Below the pieces are notes generated by a model, which saw only the letters and a program-made list of their open reading frames with translations, was not told the origin of the DNA and did not search any database. A stretch of 64,000 nucleotides of DNA, taken from JAJEFO01 sp965208685 (GTDB taxonomy: Bacteria; Pseudomonadota; Alphaproteobacteria; Rhodobacterales; Rhodobacteraceae). Within the stretch, counting starts at the first letter, position 1; each line of letters opens with the position of its first letter. The DNA lies in contig CBDBPL010000007.1 of NCBI GenBank assembly GCA_965208685.1, forward strand, positions 1,736,001 to 1,800,000. The letters run 5' to 3'. A program made the position numbers and the translations under genes. Shown piece after piece: positions 9,821 through 17,719 of this stretch.

Positions 9821-10936
9821 ATGCCGCCCAAGAGTCGTGCCGGTTTTGCGCCGTTCCCGGTCGAGGTTGACGGCGCTGCGCCGGGTTTGCCGGATCCGGC
9901 CGATCTGTACATGGCGCTGGATCTCGGCACCAATTCGTGCCGCATGCTGATCGCCCAGCCGAAGGGCAGCCAGTTTCATGTCGTCGACAGCTTCTCCAAG
10001 AGCGTTCAATTGGGCCAAGGGCTGGAAGCCAGCGGCTTCCTCTCGCGCCAGGCCATGCGCAGGACGCTGAATGCGCTGAAGGTATGCCGCACGAAGCTCG
10101 ACAGGCATGGCGTCCGGCGCATGCGGCTTGTCGCCACCGAAGCCTGCCGTCGCGCAAGGAACGGCAAGTCATTTCTCAAGACGGTTGCCCGCGAGACCGG
10201 CTTTGAGCTGGAAGTGATCGCGCCCCACGAGGAGGCGCGCCTGGCGGTCATTTCCTGCGCGCCCCTTGTCTCGCCAAAGACCGAACAACTGCTTGTTGTC
10301 GATATTGGCGGCGGCTCGACCGAGCTTGTCTGGATCGATCTCAGCCGTGTGCAGAAGATCGAACGCCCCCGGGCAATCATGCGCCTCAAGACGGGGTTCA
10401 CGCCGGACTCTTCGTCACCGTTTCCGACGGCCCATGTGGTCGACTGGATATCCGTGCCGCTGGGCGTTTCAACGCTGCGCGACCAGTTTGTCGATGTCGA
10501 GGACGATGCCGCGCGATTCGCCTTGATGAGTTGCTACTTTGAAGAGTGCCTCTCGGAGTTCTCGCCATACGAGGCGGAGCAGACGCGCGAGGGCTTCCAG
10601 ATCATCGGCACGTCCGGCACCGTGACCACGGTGGCCGCGAGCCACCTGGGACTTGCCAGGTATGATCGAACAAAGGTTGATGGCCTCAGAATGACCTCAG
10701 ACCAGATCGACAGGGTCATCAACAAGTATCTTGAACTTGGGCCGCAAGGACGGCGCGCGGACCCACGCATCGGGAATGACCGACATACATTGATCATGTC
10801 CGGTGCCGCCATCTTGCAGGCCTTGCTCAGGGCCTGGCCAACCGACCGCCTTACCGTTGCGGACCGGGGTCTGCGTGAAGGCCTCCTGTATGCGCAAATG
10901 TCGGCTGACGGCGTACTTGAAGACGGCGTCTATTGA
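9821..10936 (+). CDS. Ppx/GppA-family phosphatase
   Basis: Member of the exopolyphosphatase / pppGpp phosphatase family (ASKHA fold). The ATG at 9821 is preceded by GGAGGG with good spacing, so it is preferred over a TTG at 9809. The protein is 371 aa. It shows the phosphate-1 motif DLGTNSCRMLI near residues 32-42 and the phosphate-2 motif VVDIGGGSTELV near 160. At about 300 to 370 residues it is the short alphaproteobacterial form without the E. coli C-terminal extension. Whether it prefers polyphosphate or pppGpp cannot be decided here. The rlmE gene that often follows is absent. Confidence 0.9.
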   Translation: MPPKSRAGFAPFPVEVDGAAPGLPDPADLYMALDLGTNSCRMLIAQPKGSQFHVVDSFSKSVQLGQGLEASGFLSRQAMRRTLNALKVCRTKLDRHGVRRMRLVATEACRRARNGKSFLKTVARETGFELEVIAPHEEARLAVISCAPLVSPKTEQLLVVDIGGGSTELVWIDLSRVQKIERPRAIMRLKTGFTPDSSSPFPTAHVVDWISVPLGVSTLRDQFVDVEDDAARFALMSCYFEECLSEFSPYEAEQTREGFQIIGTSGTVTTVAASHLGLARYDRTKVDGLRMTSDQIDRVINKYLELGPQGRRADPRIGNDRHTLIMSGAAILQALLRAWPTDRLTVADRGLREGLLYAQMSADGVLEDGVY

Positions 10937-11069
10937 ACCAGGCACTGAAGGAAGCACCATTGTCGGCATGGTGCGCATGGAGCATCTGCGGTCCGTCACG
11001 AACGGCCGGCACGTGTCGGCGAACCTGCAACGCGAATTGCAGGAAGATTCATGTAGCTGGGCCAGGACC

Positions 11070-11536
11070 TTAGCCAAATGGCACGTCGTCCCACCAGATC
11101 GGCGTTTCAAGCCCGACCTTGATCTTTTTGAAGTCAACATGTGCGGCGTCAATCACGAATTTGCGCGCCATCTGGGCGACGACCGACGGGACAATCAGGA
11201 TGGCGGAGCGCTTGTCGTGGAACCAACTCCGACCAAATCGCCGAACCGTCATGCCGGCTGGATCGGCCCTACCATTGCGGAGATCAAGGATTGGGACCTC
11301 GCAAGTCGTGCCAGCGGGGATCGTGATCTCCAAGAATTGCTGATTCGGGGGCCTCTCGCTTCCTGGCGCACGAGCCTCTCGAGTAAAGCACGGAGCAGCA
11401 AATTGGGTTTGCGCCGGTCTCGGGCCAGCGCCCGGCAGAAATCCGTGCACGGCGAGGGCTCCAGACCGGATGTTCGCCTTCAGGGTCACCGTTGCGGAGC
11501 CCGCCTCGGTCTCGGCGGTGTCCAATGTGTTGTCAT
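11070..11536 (-). pseudogene. Frameshifted RES-domain NAD+-degrading toxin remnant
   Basis: The last 60 codons read FGRSWFHDKRSAILIVPSVV and then KFVIDAAHVDFKKIKV, which is the C-terminal signature of RES toxins (G.W, AILRVPS, N/D..HPDF..I). The middle, FLEITIPAGTTCEVP, also fits. The N-terminal half is only recognisable in another frame (around 11350-11500: HPVWSPRRARISAGRW, then CSVLYSRG, compare the family GGRW.P.G..V.Y), so at least one frameshift separates the halves. The ATG at 11536 overlaps the stop of an antitoxin remnant (ATGA) but runs only 16 codons. The toxin cannot be made intact. Confidence 0.7.
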
Positions 11537-11607
11537 GCCGCGAAGCCAGCGCCGGTCCGCAACATGTCAATGACCGCTTCAGCGCCTGCCGAACGCGATT
11601 GCGCCAT
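11533..11607 (-). pseudogene. C-terminal remnant of an Xre/MbcA/ParS-type antitoxin
   Basis: The last 24 codons before the RES remnant read MAQSRSAGAEAVIDMLRTG and then AGFAA-stop. The GAEAVIDML..I.AG pattern is the usual end of DUF2384 antitoxins, which precede RES toxins with a 4-base ATGA overlap exactly as here. No convincing upstream part was found in the 400 bases beyond, so the antitoxin is truncated or scrambled. Confidence 0.5.
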
Positions 11608-12072
11608 GTTGAGCAGCGGCCACCGGCCCGGGAGCCTATGCGGCCTTGCCATGAAGACGGAATGTCGCAATCAGCGAGTTGACGGCCGAGCGCGGGACTT
11701 GAGGAGGGGGAGCTCCCGCCGCGCGATCTGAGCCCTGCACGCGACGCCCGATTGTTGGCTCCGACTTGTACCTGGTCGACACGAACTGCTCTCCACGGGG
11801 CTCCCGGCCGTCGCGAAGCCGCCTGCGAGACGCGAGAGGTCCGGACGGATCAGGGGATCAATTCAATTCGGTGCCTGTGTGATTGCGGTGCAGCAATGGA
11901 CGGTGCGGGAGAAGGCCAGCGCCGTACGAGAGCGAGTAAATCGCAGTGGATCTCATACAGTCCTCCGGGACTTGAGCGATCTCGAACTCAACAAGATGCA
12001 AAAGGACAAGGAGGTGGCGCTGCGAACGCCTGGGTCAGCCAATGTCTCGACTTGGGAAAGCCAAACATTGTG
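11608..12072. other. 465-base stretch without a convincing gene
   Basis: Lies between the toxin-antitoxin remnant and the methyltransferase. It may hold the eroded 5' part of the antitoxin gene, but no frame gives a recognisable protein. The long plus-strand frame starting at 11752 is a shadow of the methyltransferase gene. Confidence 0.4.
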
Positions 12073-12828
12073 TCAACCGTTCAGGTCGCAGCCAAGAAAC
12101 CTGCGGTTGTTTTGCTGCGCTGCGTCAAGGACGGAAAAAGATCCGGCTGCGGGATCGATGACAAAATCCCCCTCGCCGCTCACGGCGGAAATCAGGCGCC
12201 CCTGCAGTTCGATCGGCTTGGCGTGCGGATGCTCGCGTCTCACCGCCTTTTCCAGGACGACGTCCGTGATGTTGTGGACCTTCCATACGCCCTTTGCCCT
12301 GATCGGTCGTCTCTGCAGGACGACGCAATGTTCCGCGCGGCGCCTGGTGCGATATCCCATGCCGAACGTGCCCTTGTCCCACGTCACCAGGTCGACGACT
12401 TCCAGCTCCGTTCCTTCCAGCCAGGGACGCACCCCTTGGCACAGGTGGAACTTGTCCACCCAAAGGAACAGATGCCCGGACGGAATCAGCACGCGGTCAA
12501 TGCCTCGCACAAACTCGACAATCGTTTCCTCCGGCATCTGCACCAGTGCGCTGCGTCGCGTGCCGCGGGACTTGCCCTCGTTTCCGTAGGCGAGCTTGTC
12601 CAGGACTCCACGGTACTGGGGATCAAGGAAGGCGACGGGAATGGCACTTTCCGGGAGCAGGGACAGAAACTCCAGGCCATCCATCTTCAGGCGAGTGTCG
12701 GGCCTGAGGGCTGACGGCAACGTCAGCCGTGGCGCACTCACGGTTCTTTCGTTGGAGAAGACAGCCTTGGCCGACGCACCCTTCGTCGGTCCTGGATTGT
12801 CGGTGGCGTCGCGTCCCGCGTCAGGCAT
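12073..12828 (-). CDS. Orphan site-specific DNA methyltransferase (N6/N4 type)
   Basis: S-adenosylmethionine-dependent DNA methyltransferase, 251 aa. The catalytic motif IV is DPQY (FLDPQYRGVL, about residue 68) and comes before the AdoMet motif I, found near the C-terminus as DPAAGSFSVLDAAQQN. That order makes it a permuted beta-class enzyme. The motif I core is DPAAGS rather than the common DPFxGSG. The second in-frame ATG (12828) is chosen because AAGGA sits 7 bases upstream of it but only 1 base from the first (12834). No restriction gene is adjacent, so it is probably an orphan, epigenetic or ex-phage enzyme. Target sequence unknown. Confidence 0.85.
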   Translation of the reverse strand: MPDAGRDATDNPGPTKGASAKAVFSNERTVSAPRLTLPSALRPDTRLKMDGLEFLSLLPESAIPVAFLDPQYRGVLDKLAYGNEGKSRGTRRSALVQMPEETIVEFVRGIDRVLIPSGHLFLWVDKFHLCQGVRPWLEGTELEVVDLVTWDKGTFGMGYRTRRRAEHCVVLQRRPIRAKGVWKVHNITDVVLEKAVRREHPHAKPIELQGRLISAVSGEGDFVIDPAAGSFSVLDAAQQNNRRFLGCDLNG

Positions 12829-12909
12829 TGTCATTTCCTTTCAATTCGGATCGTGACGCAGACGGACAAGTGTCCAGGTCGGGCGAATCCGCGTTCCATT
12901 GCAAAGCGA

Positions 12910-13551
12910 TCAACCGCCAAGACTGGCTGCCTTGCGGGCCCGGGCCTCGATGTCCTTCCATCGGCCGCGAGTTACTAGGCCGTCTGGCGCCACCCAGGAT
13001 CCGCCGACGCAGATCGTGTTCTCGAGGGCAAGATAGTCTCCGGCATTGCGCAGGGTGATGCCGCCGGTCGGGCAGAACTTGATCTGGGGCAGGGGGGCTG
13101 CAAGGGCCTTCAAGGCTGGCGCGCCACCGGACGCTGCCGCCGGAAAGAACTTCTGGACCGTGTAGCCCCTTTCCAGCAGGCGCATCGCCTCGCTGGCCGT
13201 GGCGGAACCCGGAATGAGTGGAAGGCCCTCCATTTCGGCGGCGCTGAGAAGCCGCTCCGTCGCCCCTGGCGAGACGCCAAACGCGGCCCCGGCGCCTTTC
13301 GCGGCATGAACGTCGGCGGGCGTAAGCAGCGTCCCTGCTCCAACGACGCTCCCTTCGACCTTGCTCATCGCACGAATCGCCTTAAGGGCCACCGGCGTTC
13401 TGAGGGTAACTTCCAGCACTGGCAGTCCGCCCTTGACCAGCGCATTGGCCAGTCGAACGGCCTTCCTGGCGTTGTTGACGGTCAATACCGAGATGACAGG
13501 TGCAATCTGGCAAATCCTGAACGTCTCGCGGCAGACATCCTGAGGGTTCAT
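12910..13551 (-). CDS. eda: KDPG/KHG aldolase
   Basis: 2-dehydro-3-deoxy-phosphogluconate aldolase of the Entner-Doudoroff pathway; splits KDPG to pyruvate and glyceraldehyde 3-phosphate. The start MNPQDVCRETFRICQIAPV gives 213 aa, the normal size; a longer frame to 13638 adds an unrelated tail. The catalytic Glu is in LEVTLRTP (about 46) and the Schiff-base Lys in QKFFPA (about 134). The phosphate-binding CPTGGI follows. No edd or KDG kinase is next to it. The methyltransferase gene lies downstream on the same strand. Confidence 0.95.
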   Translation of the reverse strand: MNPQDVCRETFRICQIAPVISVLTVNNARKAVRLANALVKGGLPVLEVTLRTPVALKAIRAMSKVEGSVVGAGTLLTPADVHAAKGAGAAFGVSPGATERLLSAAEMEGLPLIPGSATASEAMRLLERGYTVQKFFPAAASGGAPALKALAAPLPQIKFCPTGGITLRNAGDYLALENTICVGGSWVAPDGLVTRGRWKDIEARARKAASLGG

Positions 13552-13873
13552 TGCGCATGTCCGCAAGTAATGCACGCGTCCGCACGTGCTCCCCAGATCG
13601 AATCCAGAGAACGTCTCAGGGATCCACGCTCTTGCCAACGGACGTGGCCGGGCAGCCCCGACCGCCGGCGAAGGCGTTGGTACGGCCGGCCCTCCCGACC
13701 GCTGGCGCGCCAGGACCGATCAGGGCGGGGCGCAAGGTTCGAAGAGGATGCCTTCAATGCAGGAATGCTCCGCAGCGAGGAATGCAGTATCTGCATGACT
13801 GGCATGCAGATCGCCGGGCTGCAAGATGTCTCGTCGCCTCCCATATGAGGCACGAAAAGCCATGGAGTGCCAG
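13552..13873. other. Divergent intergenic region holding a 23-base palindrome
   Basis: Separates eda (minus) from a small plus-strand gene. No gene is recognised. The main structure is the inverted repeat at 13789-13811, described separately. Confidence 0.5.
13789..13811. promoter_or_regulatory. Perfect 9-base inverted repeat, putative operator
   Basis: ATCTGCATG and CATGCAGAT are separated by ACTGG. The symmetry and 23-base span fit a dimeric regulator site between eda and the small gene at 13874. The regulator is unknown. Confidence 0.45.
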
Positions 13874-13981
13874 ATGATCAGCATGAGTTCCTCCGCCGAC
13901 CTTCAAAGCATCGAGCTCAAGGCCCGCAAGCTTCGCGCCGAGTTCATGAAGTCTTTCCTTGCCCGACTCGGTCGGCGCTGA
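13874..13981 (+). CDS. Small helical protein, 35 aa
   Basis: Begins MISMSSSADL and continues QSIELKARKLRAEFMKSFLA before ending RLGRR. A GGAGTG lies 4 bases before the ATG. The pattern of an acidic N-terminus, an amphipathic helix of the form IE.KAR.LRAE and a basic C-terminus resembles short conserved alphaproteobacterial proteins annotated as RSP_7527 family. Function is unknown. Start and family are inferred from this one sequence. Confidence 0.5.
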   Translation: MISMSSSADLQSIELKARKLRAEFMKSFLARLGRR

Positions 13982-14013
13982 CTTCGACCCGACCTGGCGG
14001 CATGTGCACCGGC

Positions 14014-14709
14014 TCAGTGGCGGGCGGCTTGCGCCCAGCCCGCTTCGAGCTTTTCGATGGCTGCAATCCGGTCGTCGGCCTTGGGGTGGCTGAGAAGCCA
14101 TGCGGGCACCGCGGCGCCTCGCGCACCTGTCAGCCCTTCGAGCTTCTTGAACAGCGACTTTTGCGGTTCGGTTCCGATCCCCGACTTTGTCAGCAAGGCG
14201 GCAGCATAGGCGTCCGCCTCATACTCGTCCGACCGCGAAAGCCGTGCTGCGAGCACGGTGGTCAGGACATTGGCAATCATGACGCCGATCCCTGGCAGGA
14301 AACGGCCAAGAACCATCATGAGTGCAGTCCGAAGCGCATTCTGGCCTGAGAAGTCGATCATTCTTCTGCGGGCGTGTCCAAGTGCGACATGGCCGAGTTC
14401 GTGAGCAATGACCGATGCCATTTCCTCGGCGGCGATCTCCCCGTTGCGGTACTTCTGATAGAATCCCCGGGTCAGGAAAATGCGCCCGTCGGGAGCCGCC
14501 AGCCCGTTTACCGGCTCGATTTCGTAGAGATGCACCCGGATGCGAGGGAGCTCCAGGGCCCTCGCCATGCGGTCCATGAGCTTCTTGAGTCCCGGGTCGA
14601 CCAGTTCCGACGAATTCTCGTTCAGTTCGGCCGAGGTTTTCCAGGCGGAGAACTTGTACATCACCAGCGCGTAGAGAATCGCGAGAAGTATGGGCGCGAA
14701 CTTGAGCAT
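14014..14709 (-). CDS. M48-family membrane metalloprotease
   Basis: Zinc peptidase, 231 aa from the ATG giving MLKFAPILLAILYALVMY; a 13-residue longer start at 14748 is possible. One N-terminal transmembrane helix anchors it. The zinc motif HELGH is at 103-107, the third ligand is probably the Glu in SDEYEADAYA, and the mature domain includes a second hydrophobic stretch (about 125-150). It ends with the typical SHPKADDRIAAIEKL block. It resembles HtpX/BepA-type housekeeping proteases that act on misfolded membrane or envelope proteins. It lies at the end of a minus-strand gene series. Confidence 0.9.
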   Translation of the reverse strand: MLKFAPILLAILYALVMYKFSAWKTSAELNENSSELVDPGLKKLMDRMARALELPRIRVHLYEIEPVNGLAAPDGRIFLTRGFYQKYRNGEIAAEEMASVIAHELGHVALGHARRRMIDFSGQNALRTALMMVLGRFLPGIGVMIANVLTTVLAARLSRSDEYEADAYAAALLTKSGIGTEPQKSLFKKLEGLTGARGAAVPAWLLSHPKADDRIAAIEKLEAGWAQAARH

Positions 14710-14844
14710 GAAAGAAATATGGGATGTCAGGCCACGAGTTCCAAGCACCGAATTGCCTGTCCGGCTCGTCGTTCGGTGCAGAACCGTGACTTGCGCGACC
14801 GCATTTCACGGCGTTGCCCGTGCCGCTGGCGGAATTCGGAAGCC

Positions 14845-15015
14845 TCAACGCCAGATGCTGCCGAGTCCGAGCGACAGGAACACGCCGAGCAGCGTGAACG
14901 CGATGCCATAGACAACTGCATACCTGAGCATGTCGATCAACGCACCGCGGCGCCTGCGCGCGGCACGAAGGCCCAGCGCAACACCAAGGATCAAGAAAAT
15001 GGCGACGATCACCAT
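14845..15015 (-). CDS. Small two-helix membrane protein, 56 aa
   Basis: Starts MVIVAIFLILGVALGLRAAR and has a second hydrophobic helix (AVVYGIAFTLLGVFLSLGL) after the basic loop RRRRGALIDML. The pattern of two transmembrane helices joined by an arginine-rich cytoplasmic loop is typical of conserved short alphaproteobacterial membrane proteins. No function is known. Its ATG lies 2 bases after the stop of the preceding frame (TGAgcATG), consistent with an operon. Confidence 0.65.
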   Translation of the reverse strand: MVIVAIFLILGVALGLRAARRRRGALIDMLRYAVVYGIAFTLLGVFLSLGLGSIWR

Positions 15016-15017
15016 GC

Positions 15018-15281
15018 TCAATGCCCTTTCCTGGCGATTTCGACGTTGCGATGCTGCCGTCCCGCGTCCATGGCATCAAGGGCCGTTGGCGGCAACTTGC
15101 AAGGCTCTTCGCCCGCCAGCTGCCGCTCCGGGTCCGCATGTCCGGCCGCGACAACGTCCGCCGGCGCCTGCCGTGGAACCAGCCGTCGACGGGCAATGCC
15201 AGTGCAAGTCGACGATTCCAGCCCGACCCGGAAGCGCAGTCTGCCCGGGCAGCGGGAACGAACGGCGCCTTTGGGCAACAT
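15018..15281 (-). CDS. Possible small protein, 87 aa, unknown
   Basis: This frame exactly fills the space between the DUF1116 gene and the small membrane protein: its ATG is 1 base after the upstream TGA, and its TGA is 2 bases before the next ATG. That fit is the main argument for it. The product is Arg/Pro-rich with three scattered Cys and no recognisable motif, so it could also be non-coding spacer. Confidence 0.3.
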   Translation of the reverse strand: MLPKGAVRSRCPGRLRFRVGLESSTCTGIARRRLVPRQAPADVVAAGHADPERQLAGEEPCKLPPTALDAMDAGRQHRNVEIARKGH

Positions 15282-15282
15282 G

Positions 15283-16467
15283 TCAGCCTGAAGATGATTG
15301 CTGACCGGCGAGCACGTCCTTCGCCGCTTGCGCGAAAGGCGTGACCGGCACTTGGTAGAGTCCGCCGCCAAGGCGCCCCGCTTCCCCTTCGCGGTCAAGG
15401 ATTCCGAGGCTGATCTGCGGGGCGTGCCCGCTTTCGGCGACGGCCACCGCCGAGCATCCCAGCTTCAGGCCCGTGCCCCTGAAATAGGGGTGTTCTCCAA
15501 CCGACACGGCGTGAACGGACCCGGCCGAATTCAGCGGATCATCTTCCGCTTCCGCCATCGCACCCAGCCCGAACGCATCGACGACGGCGCTGTCGCCGAC
15601 GGCGCCCAGGGCGCGGGACGTCGGCAGGTCTACGTCGAACGCGCCTTCGGGCGCCGTGGCGGGGACGGTGTACCAGCGCCCGGAGATTGCGGAGACCTGG
15701 ATGCCGAAGTCGCGTCCGTTTCCGCCGGCCGCGGTGACGAAACCGGAGTCCGGGACACCGTCCGCCCGGGTCATCATCAGCTTGGTCGCCGCCATCCAGA
15801 GGTTGAGGAAAATGCTCGGCGAGCCCTTGAGAAACTCAAGGACCTCGTCATCTCCGATGCCGTTCGGCGAACGGTCGATCAATTCGCGGACAAGCGCGGC
15901 GCCTGCGACCGGTGTCCGCCCGTGGCAGTCATCCCCGCCCTTGAGACCTTCGACGGCCAGGGGCACGAGGGCGATCCCTTCCGCCAAGCCTCCTTGAAGC
16001 ACGTCGAGACAGCGGGTGTTGAGCCACTTGACGTGTTCCAGCACGGCTTGCGATTTCAGGCCAAGGCGAAGGGCGGGCCGATTCCCGCCGTTGATCGGGG
16101 CAAACGTCCGGTGCTGCCCTCGCCATGCGTCGTACACGGAATGCAGCGGCATCGACGCGCTGACCACGGCAGCAAGCGGCGTAACGACGTTCACGTCCTG
16201 AGCCGGTTTCAGAAGGATCTCTTCAGACGCAATCATTCGCTCGACCGCGTCAAGGCCTGGCGCGAGCCCCTCGTAGACGGCGGCAACGCAGGCCGAGTTC
16301 AAGATTGGCCGGGTGACCTCGCCAGGATCCGGAAAGGGAGGTCCTGCGTGGAGCAGGACGTTGTCCGCGATTCCGGTCGCATCGCGTGCCAGGTCGAACC
16401 CGTTCCAGACCGGCTGTGTCACCATGGCCTGGTCGAACGCCAGCCTGTCGGCCTGGTGATGCGTCAT
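15283..16467 (-). CDS. DUF1116 protein (AllG/YahG-like)
   Basis: A 394 aa member of DUF1116, the family of AllG, a subunit of oxamate carbamoyltransferase in anaerobic allantoin breakdown. Visible family blocks are LLHAGPPFPDPGE near residue 45, VTPLAAVVSASMP near 100, PINGGNRPALRLG, LKGGDDCHGRT, SIFLNLWMAATKLM and the DFGIQVSAISGRWYTVPA block. It is shorter than E. coli YahG because the N-terminal extension is missing. The start ATG overlaps the stop of the upstream gene (ATGA). There is no AllF/FdrA or AllH neighbour; instead it ends an operon headed by a Rieske oxygenase, so a new role is likely. Confidence 0.8.
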   Translation of the reverse strand: MTHHQADRLAFDQAMVTQPVWNGFDLARDATGIADNVLLHAGPPFPDPGEVTRPILNSACVAAVYEGLAPGLDAVERMIASEEILLKPAQDVNVVTPLAAVVSASMPLHSVYDAWRGQHRTFAPINGGNRPALRLGLKSQAVLEHVKWLNTRCLDVLQGGLAEGIALVPLAVEGLKGGDDCHGRTPVAGAALVRELIDRSPNGIGDDEVLEFLKGSPSIFLNLWMAATKLMMTRADGVPDSGFVTAAGGNGRDFGIQVSAISGRWYTVPATAPEGAFDVDLPTSRALGAVGDSAVVDAFGLGAMAEAEDDPLNSAGSVHAVSVGEHPYFRGTGLKLGCSAVAVAESGHAPQISLGILDREGEAGRLGGGLYQVPVTPFAQAAKDVLAGQQSSSG

Positions 16468-17090
16468 TCGGCGCCCGGCGGGATCACCCACGTCTCGCTG
16501 AAGTAGAGAAACGCGGTCGTCGTCTCGAAGCCGGCCTGGACACGCGTGCCCAGCTGGCCCGGCAAGGGGCGTCCATTGACGATGATCTGCGCGCTTCTCG
16601 CGGGAACGAGGAGGGTGAACATGGTGTGCGCCCCGGTGCCGACCTGATCCGGCGTGAGCTCCAGCGCCCTTGGCGGTTCCAGGTTCTCCCAGACCAGCTC
16701 GACGGACAGACCCTCGCCGACAATGGTTTCGGCATATCGGTGGCTCATCGGGTCGCCGGAACTCCGCACGGCCTGGGCAAGGGACGGCGTCATGCCCTCG
16801 AATGCCGCCGCGTCGCGGAAGGCGCCGAGGCGGCCGACGAAGTTGGACTTCAGGTACGCGGCAAGCTCGACGTTGTCGGCCAAGACGACGTTGGGGGCTT
16901 CGGGCGTCCCGACCCTTGAACCGGGCGAGCCGTAGAGCCAGAGAACCTGGCCCTGGCCGGCGGGAGACCAGGCCACCCGAAAGAAGAGCGCCATGGCCGT
17001 GAATGCCCCGCTGTCATCCTTCAGGAGAATGCCGGGGTTCTCGCCGGTCCAGTCGACGGTGCCGGGCGTGATCGGCGCGCTTAACGGCAT
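16464..17090 (-). CDS. Unknown protein, paralog of the upstream gene (copy 2)
   Basis: A 208 aa soluble protein without signal peptide or membrane helix. I do not recognise the family. It aligns along its length with the 209 aa product directly upstream. Shared blocks are VDWTGENPGILLK at the N-terminus, LFFRV, G.P.APN near residue 65, YAETIVGEG near 118, VNGRPLPGQ near 170 and FSETWVIPPG at the C-terminus. The first base of its ATG is the last base of the upstream TGA, and its own stop overlaps the DUF1116 start. The pair may form a heterodimer, as tandem unequal paralogs often do. Confidence 0.85.
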   Translation of the reverse strand: MPLSAPITPGTVDWTGENPGILLKDDSGAFTAMALFFRVAWSPAGQGQVLWLYGSPGSRVGTPEAPNVVLADNVELAAYLKSNFVGRLGAFRDAAAFEGMTPSLAQAVRSSGDPMSHRYAETIVGEGLSVELVWENLEPPRALELTPDQVGTGAHTMFTLLVPARSAQIIVNGRPLPGQLGTRVQAGFETTTAFLYFSETWVIPPGAE

Positions 17091-17719
17091 CAGGCGTCCC
17101 CCTTTGGCGTGACCCAGGTCTCGGAAAACGCGAGGAACGCCGTCGACATCGTGCGACCGAAGAACTGCCGGTCGGCGGCCTGGCCGGGCAGCCGAGTCCC
17201 GTTCACGCGCACCTCCGCAGATCTCGCTTCAAGAAACACGGAGTACATCTCGTGGGCCTTGGTGGCCGAATTCTCCTCAGTGACCTCGACGGGCAGGGGC
17301 GGACCCATGTCGCGCCAGATCATTTCAAGCGTGACGCCGGATCCGCGAACGGTTTCCGAGTATCTGGCCTGCAGGTCACCCGGCCGCCTTTCGACGCTGT
17401 CGCAATCAAGCCAGGTCATGGACTGCAGACCGGGTTTGCCGACGAAGGTTGGCATCTTCGACACCCAGCCATCCACGATCCAGCGCATCATGCGCTGGTT
17501 GTCGGTCATGATGAAATTGGGTGCGTCGGGCCAGCCGACGTCATGGTCGGGCTGGCCGAGGACCAGCCCTGCATGTCCGCGACCGAAAGGGGACAGGACG
17601 ACCCGAAAGAACAGGGACAGGACATCATACGTGTCGGCAGAGGGGTCGGACTTCAGGTAAATTCCCGGATTCTCGCCAGACCAGTCGACGCGGCCGGGAT
17701 TGATGGAAACGCGCGTCAT
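17090..17719 (-). CDS. Unknown protein, paralog of the downstream gene (copy 1)
   Basis: A 209 aa soluble protein of unknown family, similar throughout to the next gene. It has VDWSGENPGIYLK, LFFRVVLSPFGRG, DAPNFIMTDN, ARYSETVRGSG, VNGTRLPGQA and a closing FSETWVTPKG. Conserved Asp, Trp, Glu and His residues are present, but no known catalytic motif stands out. Its ATG overlaps the Rieske oxygenase stop by ATGA, so it is co-translated with that enzyme. This invites the idea that the two paralogs process the oxygenase product or are accessory subunits; this is inference only. Confidence 0.85.
   Translation of the reverse strand: MTRVSINPGRVDWSGENPGIYLKSDPSADTYDVLSLFFRVVLSPFGRGHAGLVLGQPDHDVGWPDAPNFIMTDNQRMMRWIVDGWVSKMPTFVGKPGLQSMTWLDCDSVERRPGDLQARYSETVRGSGVTLEMIWRDMGPPLPVEVTEENSATKAHEMYSVFLEARSAEVRVNGTRLPGQAADRQFFGRTMSTAFLAFSETWVTPKGDA

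Noticed and set aside
11752..12714. 320-codon plus-strand frame
   Set aside because: It overlaps the methyltransferase gene in antisense and shows no conserved pattern.
15298..16506. 402-codon frame opposite the DUF1116 gene
   Set aside because: Antisense shadow; DUF1116 blocks are clear on the other strand and overlap neighbours in operon style.
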